From Massilia endophytica (GTDB taxonomy: Bacteria; Pseudomonadota; Gammaproteobacteria; Burkholderiales; Burkholderiaceae_D), in the NCBI RefSeq assembly GCF_021165955.1, contig NZ_CP088952.1:2046001-2110000 (forward strand): a DNA stretch of 64,000 bases, in the 5' to 3' direction. Position 1 is the stretch's first letter. Each line of letters opens with the position of its first letter. Below, one piece after another: positions 44,047 to 52,996 of the stretch. Below the pieces are notes generated by a model that saw only the letters and a program-made list of their open reading frames with translations, was not told where the DNA came from and made no database searches. Both the position numbers and the translations under genes were made by a program.

Positions 44047-45834
44047 ATGAGCGACTTCGAGTATCCCCGTCCGCAACTGGTGCGCGACAACTGGCAGTGC
44101 CTGAACGGCAGCTGGCAGTTCGCTTTCGATGACGAGCGGCGCTACAGCCGCGGCAGCGACCAGATTGAATGGACGCACACGATCAACGTGCCTTTCGCTC
44201 CCGAGTGCCCCATGAGCGGCATTGGCGACACGGGCTTCCACACCGTGGTGTGGTACCGGCTCGAATTCGACATGGCTGGGCGCGGCCAGCGCACCGTGCT
44301 GCATTTCGGCGCCGTAGACTATATGGCCCAGGTGTGGGTGAACGACCAGCTGGTGACCGAGCACCAGGGCGGCCACACCTCCTTCTGCGTCGACATCACG
44401 GACGAACTGGCCGAAGGCGCGCGCCAGGTGATAGTGCTGCGCGTGGAGGACGACCCGGCAGACCTGCACAAGCCGCGCGGCAAGCAGGACTGGCAGCTGG
44501 AGCCGCACTCCATCTGGTACCCCCGCACCACGGGTATCTGGCAGACGGTGTGGCTGGAACAGGTGCCGGACACCTATCTGAAGTCGGTGAAATGGACGCC
44601 GTACTTCGACGGCTTCGAGATCGGCTGCGAGATCCAGGCGGCAGGCAAGCGGCGCGAGTCGCTGAGCGTGGAGGTGAAGCTGTGGCACGGCGACACCCTG
44701 CTGGCGGACGACGACTACAAGCTGATTGGGCAGGAGGCGAACCGCAAGATCGCCGTATCCGACCCCGGCATCGACGATTCGCGCAACGATCTCCTGTGGA
44801 GCCCCGAGCACCCCACCCTGCTGGATGCGGAGCTGACCCTGCGCTGCGACGGCATTGTGCTGGAAACCGTGCGCTCGTACACGGCGCTGCGCTCGGTGGC
44901 CATCAACCGCGACCGCTTCATGCTCAATGGCCGGCCCTATCCCCTCAAGCTGGTGCTGGACCAGGGCTACTGGCCGGAGAGCCTGATGACGGCGCCCAAC
45001 GACCAGGCCCTGAAGCGGGACGTGGGGCTGGCCAAGGCCATGGGCTTCAACGGCGTACGCAAGCACCAGAAGATCGAGGACCCGCGCTACCTGTACTGGG
45101 CCGACAAGCTGGGCCTCATGGTGTGGGAAGAGATGCCCTCGGCCTACGCCTTCAGCCCGCGCTCCATGACGCGCCTGATCAAGGAATGGCAGGAGGCGAT
45201 CGAGCGCGATTACAGCCATCCCTGCGTGATCGTCTGGGTGCCGTTCAACGAATCGTGGGGCGTGCCAAACCTGACCTCGATGCAGGCGCACCGCAACGCC
45301 GTGGAAGCCCTGTACCACATGACGCGCATGATGGATTCCACGCGCCCGGTGATTGGAAACGACGGCTGGGAGGCCTCGGCCACGGACATCCTGGGCATCC
45401 ACGACTACGACAGCGACCCGCAGCGCATCAAGGCGCGCTACGAAGTCACAGACCCTGCACGCACCCTGTTCGACCAGCGGCGTCCCGGCGGACGCATTCT
45501 CACGCTGGACGGATTCCCGCACCGCGGCCAGCCCATCGTACTGACCGAATTCGGTGGCATTGCCTACGATACCAAAGCGCCCGATCACAGCACCTGGGGC
45601 TACTCGCGCGCGAACACGGCGGAAAGCTTCTACAAACACTACCGCGAGCTGCTCGAGGTGGTGAATGCCACGCAGATGTTCAGCGGTTTCTGCTACACGC
45701 AGTTTGCCGACACCTACCAGGAAGCGAATGGCCTGCTCAACGCGGACCGCACGCCGAAGATACCGATCGAACAGATCAGCGCAGCGACGCGCGCCGTGCA
45801 GCTGCACGCGCAAACGCCGCCGCAACCCAGTTAG
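44047..45834 (+). CDS. Glycoside hydrolase family 2 (beta-galactosidase/glucuronidase-like)
   Basis: 595 residues. N-terminal sugar-binding jelly roll (about 10-180), an immunoglobulin-like domain (to about 290) and a TIM barrel. The acid/base Glu lies in WVPFNESWG and the nucleophile in VLTEFGG. Length and missing signal peptide fit a cytosolic enzyme. AGGAAGAG lies before the ATG. Its place just after galT-galK makes beta-galactosides the likely substrate, though beta-glucuronides cannot be excluded. Released galactose would enter the two upstream enzymes. Confidence 0.92.
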   Translation: MSDFEYPRPQLVRDNWQCLNGSWQFAFDDERRYSRGSDQIEWTHTINVPFAPECPMSGIGDTGFHTVVWYRLEFDMAGRGQRTVLHFGAVDYMAQVWVNDQLVTEHQGGHTSFCVDITDELAEGARQVIVLRVEDDPADLHKPRGKQDWQLEPHSIWYPRTTGIWQTVWLEQVPDTYLKSVKWTPYFDGFEIGCEIQAAGKRRESLSVEVKLWHGDTLLADDDYKLIGQEANRKIAVSDPGIDDSRNDLLWSPEHPTLLDAELTLRCDGIVLETVRSYTALRSVAINRDRFMLNGRPYPLKLVLDQGYWPESLMTAPNDQALKRDVGLAKAMGFNGVRKHQKIEDPRYLYWADKLGLMVWEEMPSAYAFSPRSMTRLIKEWQEAIERDYSHPCVIVWVPFNESWGVPNLTSMQAHRNAVEALYHMTRMMDSTRPVIGNDGWEASATDILGIHDYDSDPQRIKARYEVTDPARTLFDQRRPGGRILTLDGFPHRGQPIVLTEFGGIAYDTKAPDHSTWGYSRANTAESFYKHYRELLEVVNATQMFSGFCYTQFADTYQEANGLLNADRTPKIPIEQISAATRAVQLHAQTPPQPS

Positions 45835-45904
45835 CGCCGGAAACGGCGCGTATGCAAGTAAGCAGCACACACTATTAACGACCCACACGGGCAAGGGAGA
45901 AAGC

Positions 45905-48508
45905 ATGTCAACTATTATCGTATTCAGCCACCTGCGCTGGGATTTCGTTTTCCAACGTCCGCAACATCTGCTGACGCGGCTCGCACAGCATTACAGGATC
46001 GTCTTCGTGGAAGAGCCGGTCCAGCACAATGGCGAGAGCTACATGAAGACGACGCAGCCGGCAGCCAATATCACGGTGTGCCAGCCGCACACGCCGTCAA
46101 CCGCCGTCGGCTTCCACGACGACCAGATCCCGCTGCTGCAGCCCCTGGTCGCCAAGCTGGTGCCCGAGAAGGAGGAGCCTATCGTCTGGTTCTACACGCC
46201 GATGGCGCTGCCCCTGTTGTCGCAGCTGCATCCGAGCCTGGTGATCTATGACTGCATGGACGAACTGTCCGCCTTCAAGAATCCGCCGCGCCAACTGCTG
46301 CAGCGCGAAACGGCCCTGCTCAATATCGCCGACCTGGTCTTCACCGGCGGGCCGAGCCTGTACGAAGCCAAGCGCACGCGCCACAGCAATGCGCACTGCT
46401 TCCCCAGCAGCGTGGACGCGCGCCACTTCGCCCAGGCCCTGCAACGCTCGGACAGCCATGAGGCGCAGGCCCACATTCCCCATCCGCGCCTCGGCTTCTA
46501 TGGCGTGATCGACGAGCGATTCGACACCGGCCTGCTGGGCAAGCTGGCGGATGCGCATCCCGACTGGCAGCTGGTCATGGTAGGCCCCGTGCTCAAGATC
46601 GACCCGGCCGAACTGCCGGAACGCTCGAACATCCACTACCTGGGCCAGCGCGGCTATGACGACCTGCCCCGCTTCCTGGCGGGCTGGGACGTGTGCCTGA
46701 TGCCCTTCGCGCTGAACGAAGCCACGCGCTTCATCAGCCCAACCAAGGTGCTGGAATACATGGCAGCCGAACTGCCCATCGTCAGCACGGCCATCCGCGA
46801 CGTGGAGCAGCCCTACGGCGACATCGTTGCCATCGGCCACACGGAAGCGGAGTTCATCGCCGCCTGCGAAGCGGCCCTGGCACAGACGCCGGAGCAGACA
46901 GCCCGCATGGCCGAGCGCATGCGCGGCATCATCGCCAACACTTCCTGGGACAAGACGGCCGAACGCATGCGCGGCCTGATCGACTCCACCGCGCCGTCGC
47001 GCAAGGTGAGCCGCCTCACAACGCCGGAAGGCAGCGTGCAGAACGCATCGTCCAACGTGAATGCGCTGCCGAGTGCGCAGAAGGTGGGCTGCGTGATCGT
47101 GGGCGCGGGCCCCACCGGCCTGTCGGCGGCGTATCACCTCGGCCCGGACACCCTGCTGCTGGAGAAGAACTCCACCGTCGGCGGCTGGTGCCGCTCCATC
47201 GAGGACAAGGGCTTCACCTTCGACTATGCGGGCCACATCATGTTCTCGAACGACCCGTACGTGCTGAAACTGTACGACACCCTGCTGGGCGATAACCAGC
47301 ACTGGCAGCTGCGCGAAGCCTGGGTGTACAGCAAGAACGTGTATACGCGCTATCCCTTCCAGGGTGCGCTGTACGGCCTGCCGCCCGCCGTGATCAAGGA
47401 GTGCGTGCTGGGCGCCATCGAAGCGCGCTACGGCAGCGAGGAAACGGCCCAGTGCGAAGCCGGAACCGTGGACGACTGCTGCGCGGATGGCACGGTGGAT
47501 GCGGCCAATGCCAGCGCCGTCGCCAAGAAGGCGGAACCGAAGAACTTCGAGGAGTTCATCTACAAGGTGTGGGGCAAGGGCATCGCCAAGCACTTCGCCA
47601 TCCCCTACAACAAGAAGATCTGGACCGTACCGCTGACGGACATGGAAACCTCCTGGCTGGGCGGCCGCGTGCCGCTGCCGGACTTGGGCGAGATCATCGA
47701 AGGCGCCCTGGAGCCGGTGGCCAAGCCTATGGGCCCCAACGCGCGCTTCGGCTATCCGCTGCGCGGCGGCTTCCAGGCGCTAGTGAACGGCTTCGTCCCC
47801 CACATCAAAGGCAAGATCGAGCTGGATGCCTCCGTGGCCCAGGTGCTGCCGCGCGAACACGTGATCGCGCTGGCCGACGGCCGCCGCTTCCGCTACGACC
47901 AGCTGGTATCCACCATGCCGCTGCCGGAACTGGTGAAGATCATCGGCAAGGAGGCGCCGGAGGAAGTGCAGGAAGCCGCGCGCGGCTTGCAGCACATCTC
48001 CATCCGCTGCGTGAATATCGGCATCAACCGCACGAACGTCACGGAAAAGCACTGGATCTACTACCCGGAAGACACCATCTTCCACCGCATTTTCGTGCAG
48101 GGCAATGCGAGTCCGGAGTGCAATCCGCCAGGCGGCTTCGGCTTTACTTGCGAGATCTCCTATTCGCCATGGAAGCCGCTGCCGATGGATGGCGACGACC
48201 TGATTGCGCGCTGCGTGCAGGACTGCGTGAAAGTGGGCTTCATGAACCCGGATGACGAGGTGGTGACCGCGAACCTGGTCGATATGCCGTATGCCTACGT
48301 GCTGTATGACCACAACCGTGCGAAGAACGTGGAGACCGTGCGTGCCTGGCTGCTGAAGCACGACATCATCCTCGCGGGGCGTTACAGCGAGTGGGAGTAC
48401 TACAACTCCGACCATGCCTTCCTGGCCGGGAAAAAGGCTGCAGAGAAGGTCATGGCCCGCCTGCCCGCCGCGAAGCCCGCCATCAACGCGCCGATGCCCA
48501 AGCAGTAA
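45905..48508 (+). CDS. Fusion of a glycosyltransferase and a UDP-galactopyranose-mutase-like flavoprotein
   Basis: 867 residues. ATG 45905 has AAGGGAGA upstream. Residues 1-375 are a GT-B glycosyltransferase of the GT4 kind: WDFVFQRPQHLL at the start and SPTKVLEYMAAELPIVST (about 277-295) as nucleotide-sugar region. A 25-residue linker leads to a flavoprotein (about 395-860) with the FAD-binding GAGPTG (400-405), EKNSTVGGWCRS, GHIMF and a C-terminal ILAGRYSEWEYYNSDHA, as in UDP-galactopyranose mutases and related amine oxidase-like proteins. A Cys/Asp/Ala-rich low-complexity insert (about 515-545) interrupts the second part. It follows galT, galK and GH2, suggesting use of UDP-galactose, perhaps to make and transfer galactofuranose. 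Confidence 0.86.
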   Translation: MSTIIVFSHLRWDFVFQRPQHLLTRLAQHYRIVFVEEPVQHNGESYMKTTQPAANITVCQPHTPSTAVGFHDDQIPLLQPLVAKLVPEKEEPIVWFYTPMALPLLSQLHPSLVIYDCMDELSAFKNPPRQLLQRETALLNIADLVFTGGPSLYEAKRTRHSNAHCFPSSVDARHFAQALQRSDSHEAQAHIPHPRLGFYGVIDERFDTGLLGKLADAHPDWQLVMVGPVLKIDPAELPERSNIHYLGQRGYDDLPRFLAGWDVCLMPFALNEATRFISPTKVLEYMAAELPIVSTAIRDVEQPYGDIVAIGHTEAEFIAACEAALAQTPEQTARMAERMRGIIANTSWDKTAERMRGLIDSTAPSRKVSRLTTPEGSVQNASSNVNALPSAQKVGCVIVGAGPTGLSAAYHLGPDTLLLEKNSTVGGWCRSIEDKGFTFDYAGHIMFSNDPYVLKLYDTLLGDNQHWQLREAWVYSKNVYTRYPFQGALYGLPPAVIKECVLGAIEARYGSEETAQCEAGTVDDCCADGTVDAANASAVAKKAEPKNFEEFIYKVWGKGIAKHFAIPYNKKIWTVPLTDMETSWLGGRVPLPDLGEIIEGALEPVAKPMGPNARFGYPLRGGFQALVNGFVPHIKGKIELDASVAQVLPREHVIALADGRRFRYDQLVSTMPLPELVKIIGKEAPEEVQEAARGLQHISIRCVNIGINRTNVTEKHWIYYPEDTIFHRIFVQGNASPECNPPGGFGFTCEISYSPWKPLPMDGDDLIARCVQDCVKVGFMNPDDEVVTANLVDMPYAYVLYDHNRAKNVETVRAWLLKHDIILAGRYSEWEYYNSDHAFLAGKKAAEKVMARLPAAKPAINAPMPKQ

Positions 48509-49412
48509 AGAAGCGTCTCGGCAAGGCGTTGTGGATCGCCGTCGCAGCAATGGCCGCATGGCCGGTTGCGACGGCGATCTGGTTCAGCCCCAGCACCACG
48601 TCGCCCACGGCATACAGCCCGGGTACGCTGGTGCGCTGGTGGCCGTCCACCACGAGCTTCGCACACTCCCCCGTTTCGGCCCCCAGTGCCGCGGCCAGCT
48701 CCGAGCGCGCGGTTTCGCCTAGCATGGGATACAGCACATCGAAGCAGTGTTCCTCCCCATCCTCCGTATGCAGCACGGGCTGCATGGCACCGTTCAGCGT
48801 CACCCCCTTCAGGCGGGAAGCTACGTAGCGCACGCCCGCCGCACCGAGTTGCGCGCATTCCTCTTCCGCCAGGGGCACGTCGAGATCGCGCTCGAACAGC
48901 GTGACGTCGGCGCTGAATGTACGCATGAAGAGCGCATGGCCCGTGCGGTTGTGCGCTTGCGACACCACGGCCACGCGCTTTCCCAGAACGTCATAGCCGT
49001 CGCACACCGGGCAAAGGCGCAGGGCGCCGCTGGCGACGGCATCGCGCCATCCCTCCACGGGCAGGCCTGCGTCGGCCACGCCGGTCGCCAGGAGCACCAT
49101 GCTTGCGTGGATCTCGCCTTCCTCGCAGCTCGCGACAAAGGCATCGCCTTCCTTGCGCAGCGCCGTGATCTCCGTATCCTCCACAGCGCCGCCGCAGGAG
49201 CCCAGCTGGCACCGAAGGCTGGACAGCAGTTCTCCGCCGGGCACGCCCTGGGGAAAGCCGGGATAGTTATGGCTGACGGGAACCAGCGCAAGGCGGCTGC
49301 GCCCCTTGTCTGCAACGATGATCTCGCGCCGGAAACGGCGCAGGTAGATGGCGGCGGCCAGGCCTCCCGGACCTCCTCCGATAATCAGCACTTCGCAGCG
49401 GCGGACCTTCAC
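48483..49412 (-). CDS. Thioredoxin-reductase-like NAD(P)/FAD oxidoreductase
   Basis: 309 residues. The FAD-binding IIGGGPGGLAAAIYLRRF begins near residue 10, the redox-active Cys pair is in CPVCDGYD, and the second FAD motif is SVPGLYAVGDVVLGLNQI. This is the thioredoxin-reductase family, but the electron acceptor is unknown. The start codon is GTG at 49412, overlapping the upstream stop as GTGA, so the two genes are coupled. The end overlaps the convergent fusion gene by 26 bases. Confidence 0.9.
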   Translation of the reverse strand: MKVRRCEVLIIGGGPGGLAAAIYLRRFRREIIVADKGRSRLALVPVSHNYPGFPQGVPGGELLSSLRCQLGSCGGAVEDTEITALRKEGDAFVASCEEGEIHASMVLLATGVADAGLPVEGWRDAVASGALRLCPVCDGYDVLGKRVAVVSQAHNRTGHALFMRTFSADVTLFERDLDVPLAEEECAQLGAAGVRYVASRLKGVTLNGAMQPVLHTEDGEEHCFDVLYPMLGETARSELAAALGAETGECAKLVVDGHQRTSVPGLYAVGDVVLGLNQIAVATGHAAIAATAIHNALPRRFFTAWASAR

Positions 49413-49825
49413 CGGCGGACGCTGTCCTGCTGGCCGCTGCTTCCGGCGGTGGCGCCGGCAGTCCCGCTGGAACCGGCAGTCGTGGCATTGCCCACGCTGG
49501 AGGTGCCGAGCGGCGTGGTCACGCCGGGCGTGCCGACAGCACCGCTGTCGAGCGGCGGCGTAGCGGCCGGTACGGGCGGAATCACCGTCCCCGGCACACT
49601 GCTCAGGGGCGGCACGGCGGTCGCCGGTGTCGTGCTGCCCGGCGGAACGATGGTAACGGGCTTGCGCTGCCGGTCGAGCGGAATGGCCTGCTCGGGCTGG
49701 CTGCCCATCACGCTCACGCTCGCGCCAGTATTCACCTGGCCGTTGCGGGAGGTGTCGAGGCGGGTCTGTGCCGACGCCGCGCCCGCGGCCAGCGCGCACA
49801 TCAGTATCGAGGCATGCAGTTTCAT
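49409..49825 (-). CDS. Secreted Pro/Thr/Gly-rich protein of unknown function
   Basis: 138 residues. ATG 49825 has GGAGGAA five bases upstream. A signal peptide (ASILMCALAAGAASA|QT) is followed by an uncharged low-complexity chain with many PPL, TTP and GTS repeats. No cysteine or catalytic motif in the mature part. Coupled to the flavoprotein gene downstream by a 4-base overlap. Function unknown. Confidence 0.78.
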   Translation of the reverse strand: MKLHASILMCALAAGAASAQTRLDTSRNGQVNTGASVSVMGSQPEQAIPLDRQRKPVTIVPPGSTTPATAVPPLSSVPGTVIPPVPAATPPLDSGAVGTPGVTTPLGTSSVGNATTAGSSGTAGATAGSSGQQDSVRR

Positions 49826-49903
49826 GACGGTTCCTCCATGATTCTGGCGATGCCTCATTCTTGCATGCCCTGCCATTGCGGCAAGTAGGATCAAGCCGCG
49901 TCT

Positions 49904-50164
49904 TCAGGTCGGAGCGTATCTGCCGGTCTCGCGGATTTTCAGAATACCGATCACATTGCACAGCCGCATACGGCAGAGCTGAAGCGCATCCTCCTCCGCG
50001 GCGGCCAGCGACAGGTCCACCACCACGCCATGCCGTCCCGGCTCCATGCGCAGGCTGCGCAGCGCCAGTCCCCCGCGCCGCACGATGGCCAGCACCATCT
50101 CCAGCGCATCGGTGGCGGCCTGCGGTTCCACCCGCAGGCGGAAATTTCGTTGAAAGTCATCCAT
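49904..50164 (-). CDS. Small ACT-domain-like protein
   Basis: 86 residues with the alpha/beta pattern of an ACT domain: FRLRVEPQAATDALEMVLAI, a RRGGLALRSLRMEP strand and VVVDLSLAA. This recalls the acetolactate synthase small subunit IlvM, but it is not next to an ilv gene. It is divergent from an AsnC-type regulator with 96 bp between the starts, which suggests it senses or is controlled by an amino acid. Confidence 0.7.
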   Translation of the reverse strand: MDDFQRNFRLRVEPQAATDALEMVLAIVRRGGLALRSLRMEPGRHGVVVDLSLAAAEEDALQLCRMRLCNVIGILKIRETGRYAPT

Positions 50165-50229
50165 GGGTCAAACTATATGCTTGCCACCTCGGAATGTGCG
50201 TCTCATTTTCCTGTACGATTGAGGTATTT

Positions 50230-50243
50230 GAAGAATATTCTTC
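50230..50243. promoter_or_regulatory. Perfect palindrome, likely AsnC/Lrp operator
   Basis: GAAGAATATTCTTC is a perfect 14-bp palindrome 18 bp upstream of the regulator ATG and 66 bp from the divergent small gene. It resembles the AT-centred Lrp-family site. Place and symmetry suggest autoregulation, and possibly control of the divergent gene. Confidence 0.65.
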
Positions 50244-50260
50244 TCTCGATAAAGGAAACC

Positions 50261-50722
50261 ATGGAAGAAATCGACGAAACGGACCGCCGCATCCTGCGCG
50301 AGCTGCGCAAGGATGGCCGCCTGAGCAATACCAAGCTGTCCGAAAAGGTGGGGCTCTCGACCACGCCCTGCTGGAACCGGGTGCGGGCGCTGGAGGACCG
50401 CGGGGTGATCGAAGGCTATACGGCACTGCTCAACCAGCAGGCCCTGGGCCTGCCGGACACGGTAATCATCGAAGTCACGCTGGAGCGCCATGACGACGAC
50501 ATGCTGGCGAAATTCGGCGAGGCGCTGGCGGAGCTGCCGGAGGTGATGGAAGCTTACCTGCTGACGGGCGAATACGATTACCTGATCAAGGTGGCGGTGG
50601 CAGGGACGGCGGGCTACGAGGAATTCCTGCGCCGCAAGCTCTACAAGCTGCCCGGCCTGCGCCACAGCCGCTCCACCTTCGTCCTCCGCTGCCTCAAGCG
50701 CGCCCATTCCGTCGAGCCCTGA
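50261..50722 (+). CDS. Lrp/AsnC family regulator
   Basis: 153 residues. AAAGGA precedes ATG 50261. HTH (DETDRRILRELRKDGRLS, then KVGLSTTPCWNRVRALED) and RAM domain (GLPDTVIIEVTLE, LTGEYDYLIKV) are full. The CWNRVRALEDRGVI recognition helix is typical of the AsnC/BkdR-like class. It is divergent from the ACT-like gene and has a palindrome just upstream of its own ATG. Ligand probably an amino acid. Confidence 0.94.
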   Translation: MEEIDETDRRILRELRKDGRLSNTKLSEKVGLSTTPCWNRVRALEDRGVIEGYTALLNQQALGLPDTVIIEVTLERHDDDMLAKFGEALAELPEVMEAYLLTGEYDYLIKVAVAGTAGYEEFLRRKLYKLPGLRHSRSTFVLRCLKRAHSVEP

Positions 50723-50731
50723 GGCCCGGCT

Positions 50732-51793
50732 TCAGGCGGCCAGGCGCTGCTGCAGGAGGGCGAGGACGGCGGCTTCTTCGGGGTGGAGTTCGTGCAGCTC
50801 TTCGATCAGCTCCTCTTCCGCGCGCTGGCGCAATCCTGCCAGCTCGGCGCCGTCTAGGTAGGCGTCCAGCACCGCCGGGTGCACATAGCATTTGCGGCAG
50901 ACGGACGGGGTGTTGCCGAGCTTTTTCGCCACCGCTTCGATGGCGCGCACGACATTCTTCTTGGCCTGTGCCTCGGAGTCGAACTTCTCGAACTCCTGCA
51001 GGGCCATCGCCGCAAGTACCGTCCCGGCCCAGGTGCGGAAATCCTTGGCCGTGTAGTCTTCGCCGCTGATGGTGCGCAGGTAGTCGTTGACGTCGGAGGA
51101 ATCCACGCTGTGCTGCCCGCCCTCGTCGTCGATGTACTGGAACAGCTCCTGCCCGGGAATTTCGCGCGAACGCTGGATGATGCGGGCGAGCCGCCGGTCA
51201 TGCACCTTCACGGAGTGATAGACGCCGCTCTTGCCGCGGAAGCGGAATTCCACGTCGCTGCCGTCCACCTTCACGTGCCGGTTGCGCAGCGTGGTGAGGC
51301 CGAAGGATTTGTTCTCGCGCGCGTATTCCTCGTTCCCGACCCGCATCATCGTCACCTGCAGAAGATAGACGATGGTGGCGAGCACCTTCTCGCGCGGCAG
51401 GCCGGGAAGGCGCAGGTCTTCGTCCACCTTGCGCCTTATCTGCGGCAGCGCCTTGCCGAAGGCGATCATGCGCTCGTATTTGACCTCGTCGCGCACTTCC
51501 CGCCAGCGCGGGTGGTAGCGGTACTGCTTGCGCCCGCGCGCATCGCGCCCCGTGGCCTGAAGGTGGCCGTTGGGCTGGGCGCAGATCCACACGTCGGTCC
51601 ACGCAGGCGGTATCGCCAGCGATTTGATGCGGGCCAGCGTTTCCTCGTCCCGCACCGGCGCCCCGTCCGCATCGGTATAGCGGAAGCCATCGCCGTTGCG
51701 GGCCCGCGCGATCCCGGGTTTGGCGTCGCTGACGTAGCGCAGCCCGGCCGCCCTGGCCACAGCCGGGGCGGAGGCAGATATGTCGGTCTCCAT
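50732..51793 (-). CDS. DNA topoisomerase IB (poxvirus-like)
   Basis: 353 residues. Relaxes supercoils through a 3'-phosphotyrosyl link. The N-terminal domain and the catalytic domain with RVGNEEYARENKSFGLTTL, FRFRGKSG (Arg/Lys) and the nucleophile Tyr in CRKCYVHPAVLDAY are clear. Bacterial members are usually near 350 residues. It stands alone between the AsnC-type gene and the DUF481 gene. Confidence 0.95.
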   Translation of the reverse strand: METDISASAPAVARAAGLRYVSDAKPGIARARNGDGFRYTDADGAPVRDEETLARIKSLAIPPAWTDVWICAQPNGHLQATGRDARGRKQYRYHPRWREVRDEVKYERMIAFGKALPQIRRKVDEDLRLPGLPREKVLATIVYLLQVTMMRVGNEEYARENKSFGLTTLRNRHVKVDGSDVEFRFRGKSGVYHSVKVHDRRLARIIQRSREIPGQELFQYIDDEGGQHSVDSSDVNDYLRTISGEDYTAKDFRTWAGTVLAAMALQEFEKFDSEAQAKKNVVRAIEAVAKKLGNTPSVCRKCYVHPAVLDAYLDGAELAGLRQRAEEELIEELHELHPEEAAVLALLQQRLAA

Positions 51794-51947
51794 GACGCCA
51801 CTGTGCAGCAGGATTGCCCCGGCTTCCGTTCGCTAGCCAACATGACAATGTAACGCGCCGGAAATCCCACTGGGGTACAATGCTGTCTCCACTGTAAGAT
51901 GAGCGGCTGCTGGCCATGTTCCCGTACGTGGCGGCCGCAAGATGCCA

Positions 51948-52685
51948 ATGAAATATTCCCCCCTGCTCGCGCTGGTCATTGCAGCGCATGCCGGCGCGTT
52001 TGCTGCCGAGCCGCCGACGGAACTCGGCACCTGGAACACCTCCGCCGAACTGGGCGCGATCACCACCTCCGGCAATACGGCGGGTACCTCCGTCACCGGC
52101 AAGATCGATGCGCGCCAGGAGCTGGAGGAGTGGAGCAACGAGTACATTCTCTCCGGCTTCTTCAAGGAAGACGAGAACAAGAGCAACGGCCAGACCGTGC
52201 GCTCGGCCGAGCGTTTCGAGGCATCCGCCAAGGCGGCCTATAAGCTGATCGGCACGGACAAGCAGCTGTACGTGATCGGCTCCCACGTGGACGACCGCTT
52301 CGGCGTCTTCTCGCGCTACTCGTCCCTCTCCGTCGGCCACGGCAAGCGCTTCTCCTATTCCCCGGAGAAGACGCTCGACGTGGAACTCGGTCCAGGCTAT
52401 TTCTCCGGCAAGCGCCCAACCGGCGAAACGGAAAACGGGATGACGGTGCGCGGCGCAGCCGCCTTGCGCTGGCGCCTGTCGCCTTCCGCCCTGTTCTCGC
52501 AGCGCGTGGTGATGGAGCGCGGCACGTCCAACCTGCACTCCGTGGCGGAAACGGCGCTCAGCACCAAGATCAACGGCACCATGCAGATGAAGGCCGCCTT
52601 CAGCGCGCGTAACGACACCAACGTGCCCGCGAACAAGGAAAATACGGATACCCAGACGTCGCTGACGCTGGTCTACTCCTTCTAA
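51948..52685 (+). CDS. DUF481 outer-membrane beta-barrel protein
   Basis: 245 residues. A signal peptide (LLALVIAAHAGAFA|AE) is followed by amphipathic beta strands with WNTSAELGAITTSGNT, the usual DUF481 (YdiY) start, and a final aromatic residue (LTLVYSF) as in outer-membrane barrels. ATG 51948 is preferred over 51942. It ends 4 bases into the convergent small membrane gene. Role unknown. Confidence 0.9.
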   Translation: MKYSPLLALVIAAHAGAFAAEPPTELGTWNTSAELGAITTSGNTAGTSVTGKIDARQELEEWSNEYILSGFFKEDENKSNGQTVRSAERFEASAKAAYKLIGTDKQLYVIGSHVDDRFGVFSRYSSLSVGHGKRFSYSPEKTLDVELGPGYFSGKRPTGETENGMTVRGAAALRWRLSPSALFSQRVVMERGTSNLHSVAETALSTKINGTMQMKAAFSARNDTNVPANKENTDTQTSLTLVYSF

Positions 52686-52996
52686 GCCAGGGCGCAAGGC
52701 CCGGACAGCAGCAGGACCATGGTGGTCCACGCCACCCCTGCGAGGGCCAGTGCGGCCGATGCGGCATCGGCGAAGGCGCGCAGCGCGCGCTTTCCCTTCG
52801 CTGCCCGGCAGCCGCGCCACAGCATCCATGCCACCAGAGCCAGCGCCAGCGCGCTGGCGGCGGCCTGCACCGCCCATGCCCCGGCCCCGCAGCTCACTGC
52901 GGCATAGAGATAGCAGAAAGTGAAATGCGCAGCCCACACCAGCAGGGGCGCGCAGGCCCGCAGTGTGAGGGAGAACAAGCGCTCGTGGCGGTCCAT
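52682..52996 (-). CDS. Small membrane protein of the cytochrome oxidase cluster
   Basis: 104 residues with about three hydrophobic segments (LLVWAAHFTFCYLYAAV, LALALVAWMLW and LALAGVAWTTMVLLL). The ATG overlaps the ctaD stop by one base. Not recognised as a defined oxidase subunit, but the tight coupling suggests it is a late, accessory part of the same complex. Confidence 0.72.
   Translation of the reverse strand: MDRHERLFSLTLRACAPLLVWAAHFTFCYLYAAVSCGAGAWAVQAAASALALALVAWMLWRGCRAAKGKRALRAFADAASAALALAGVAWTTMVLLLSGPCALA

Noticed and set aside
43978..45906. 642-codon open frame on the minus strand
   Set aside because: Antisense to the GH2 gene with catalytic NE and E residues on the plus strand.
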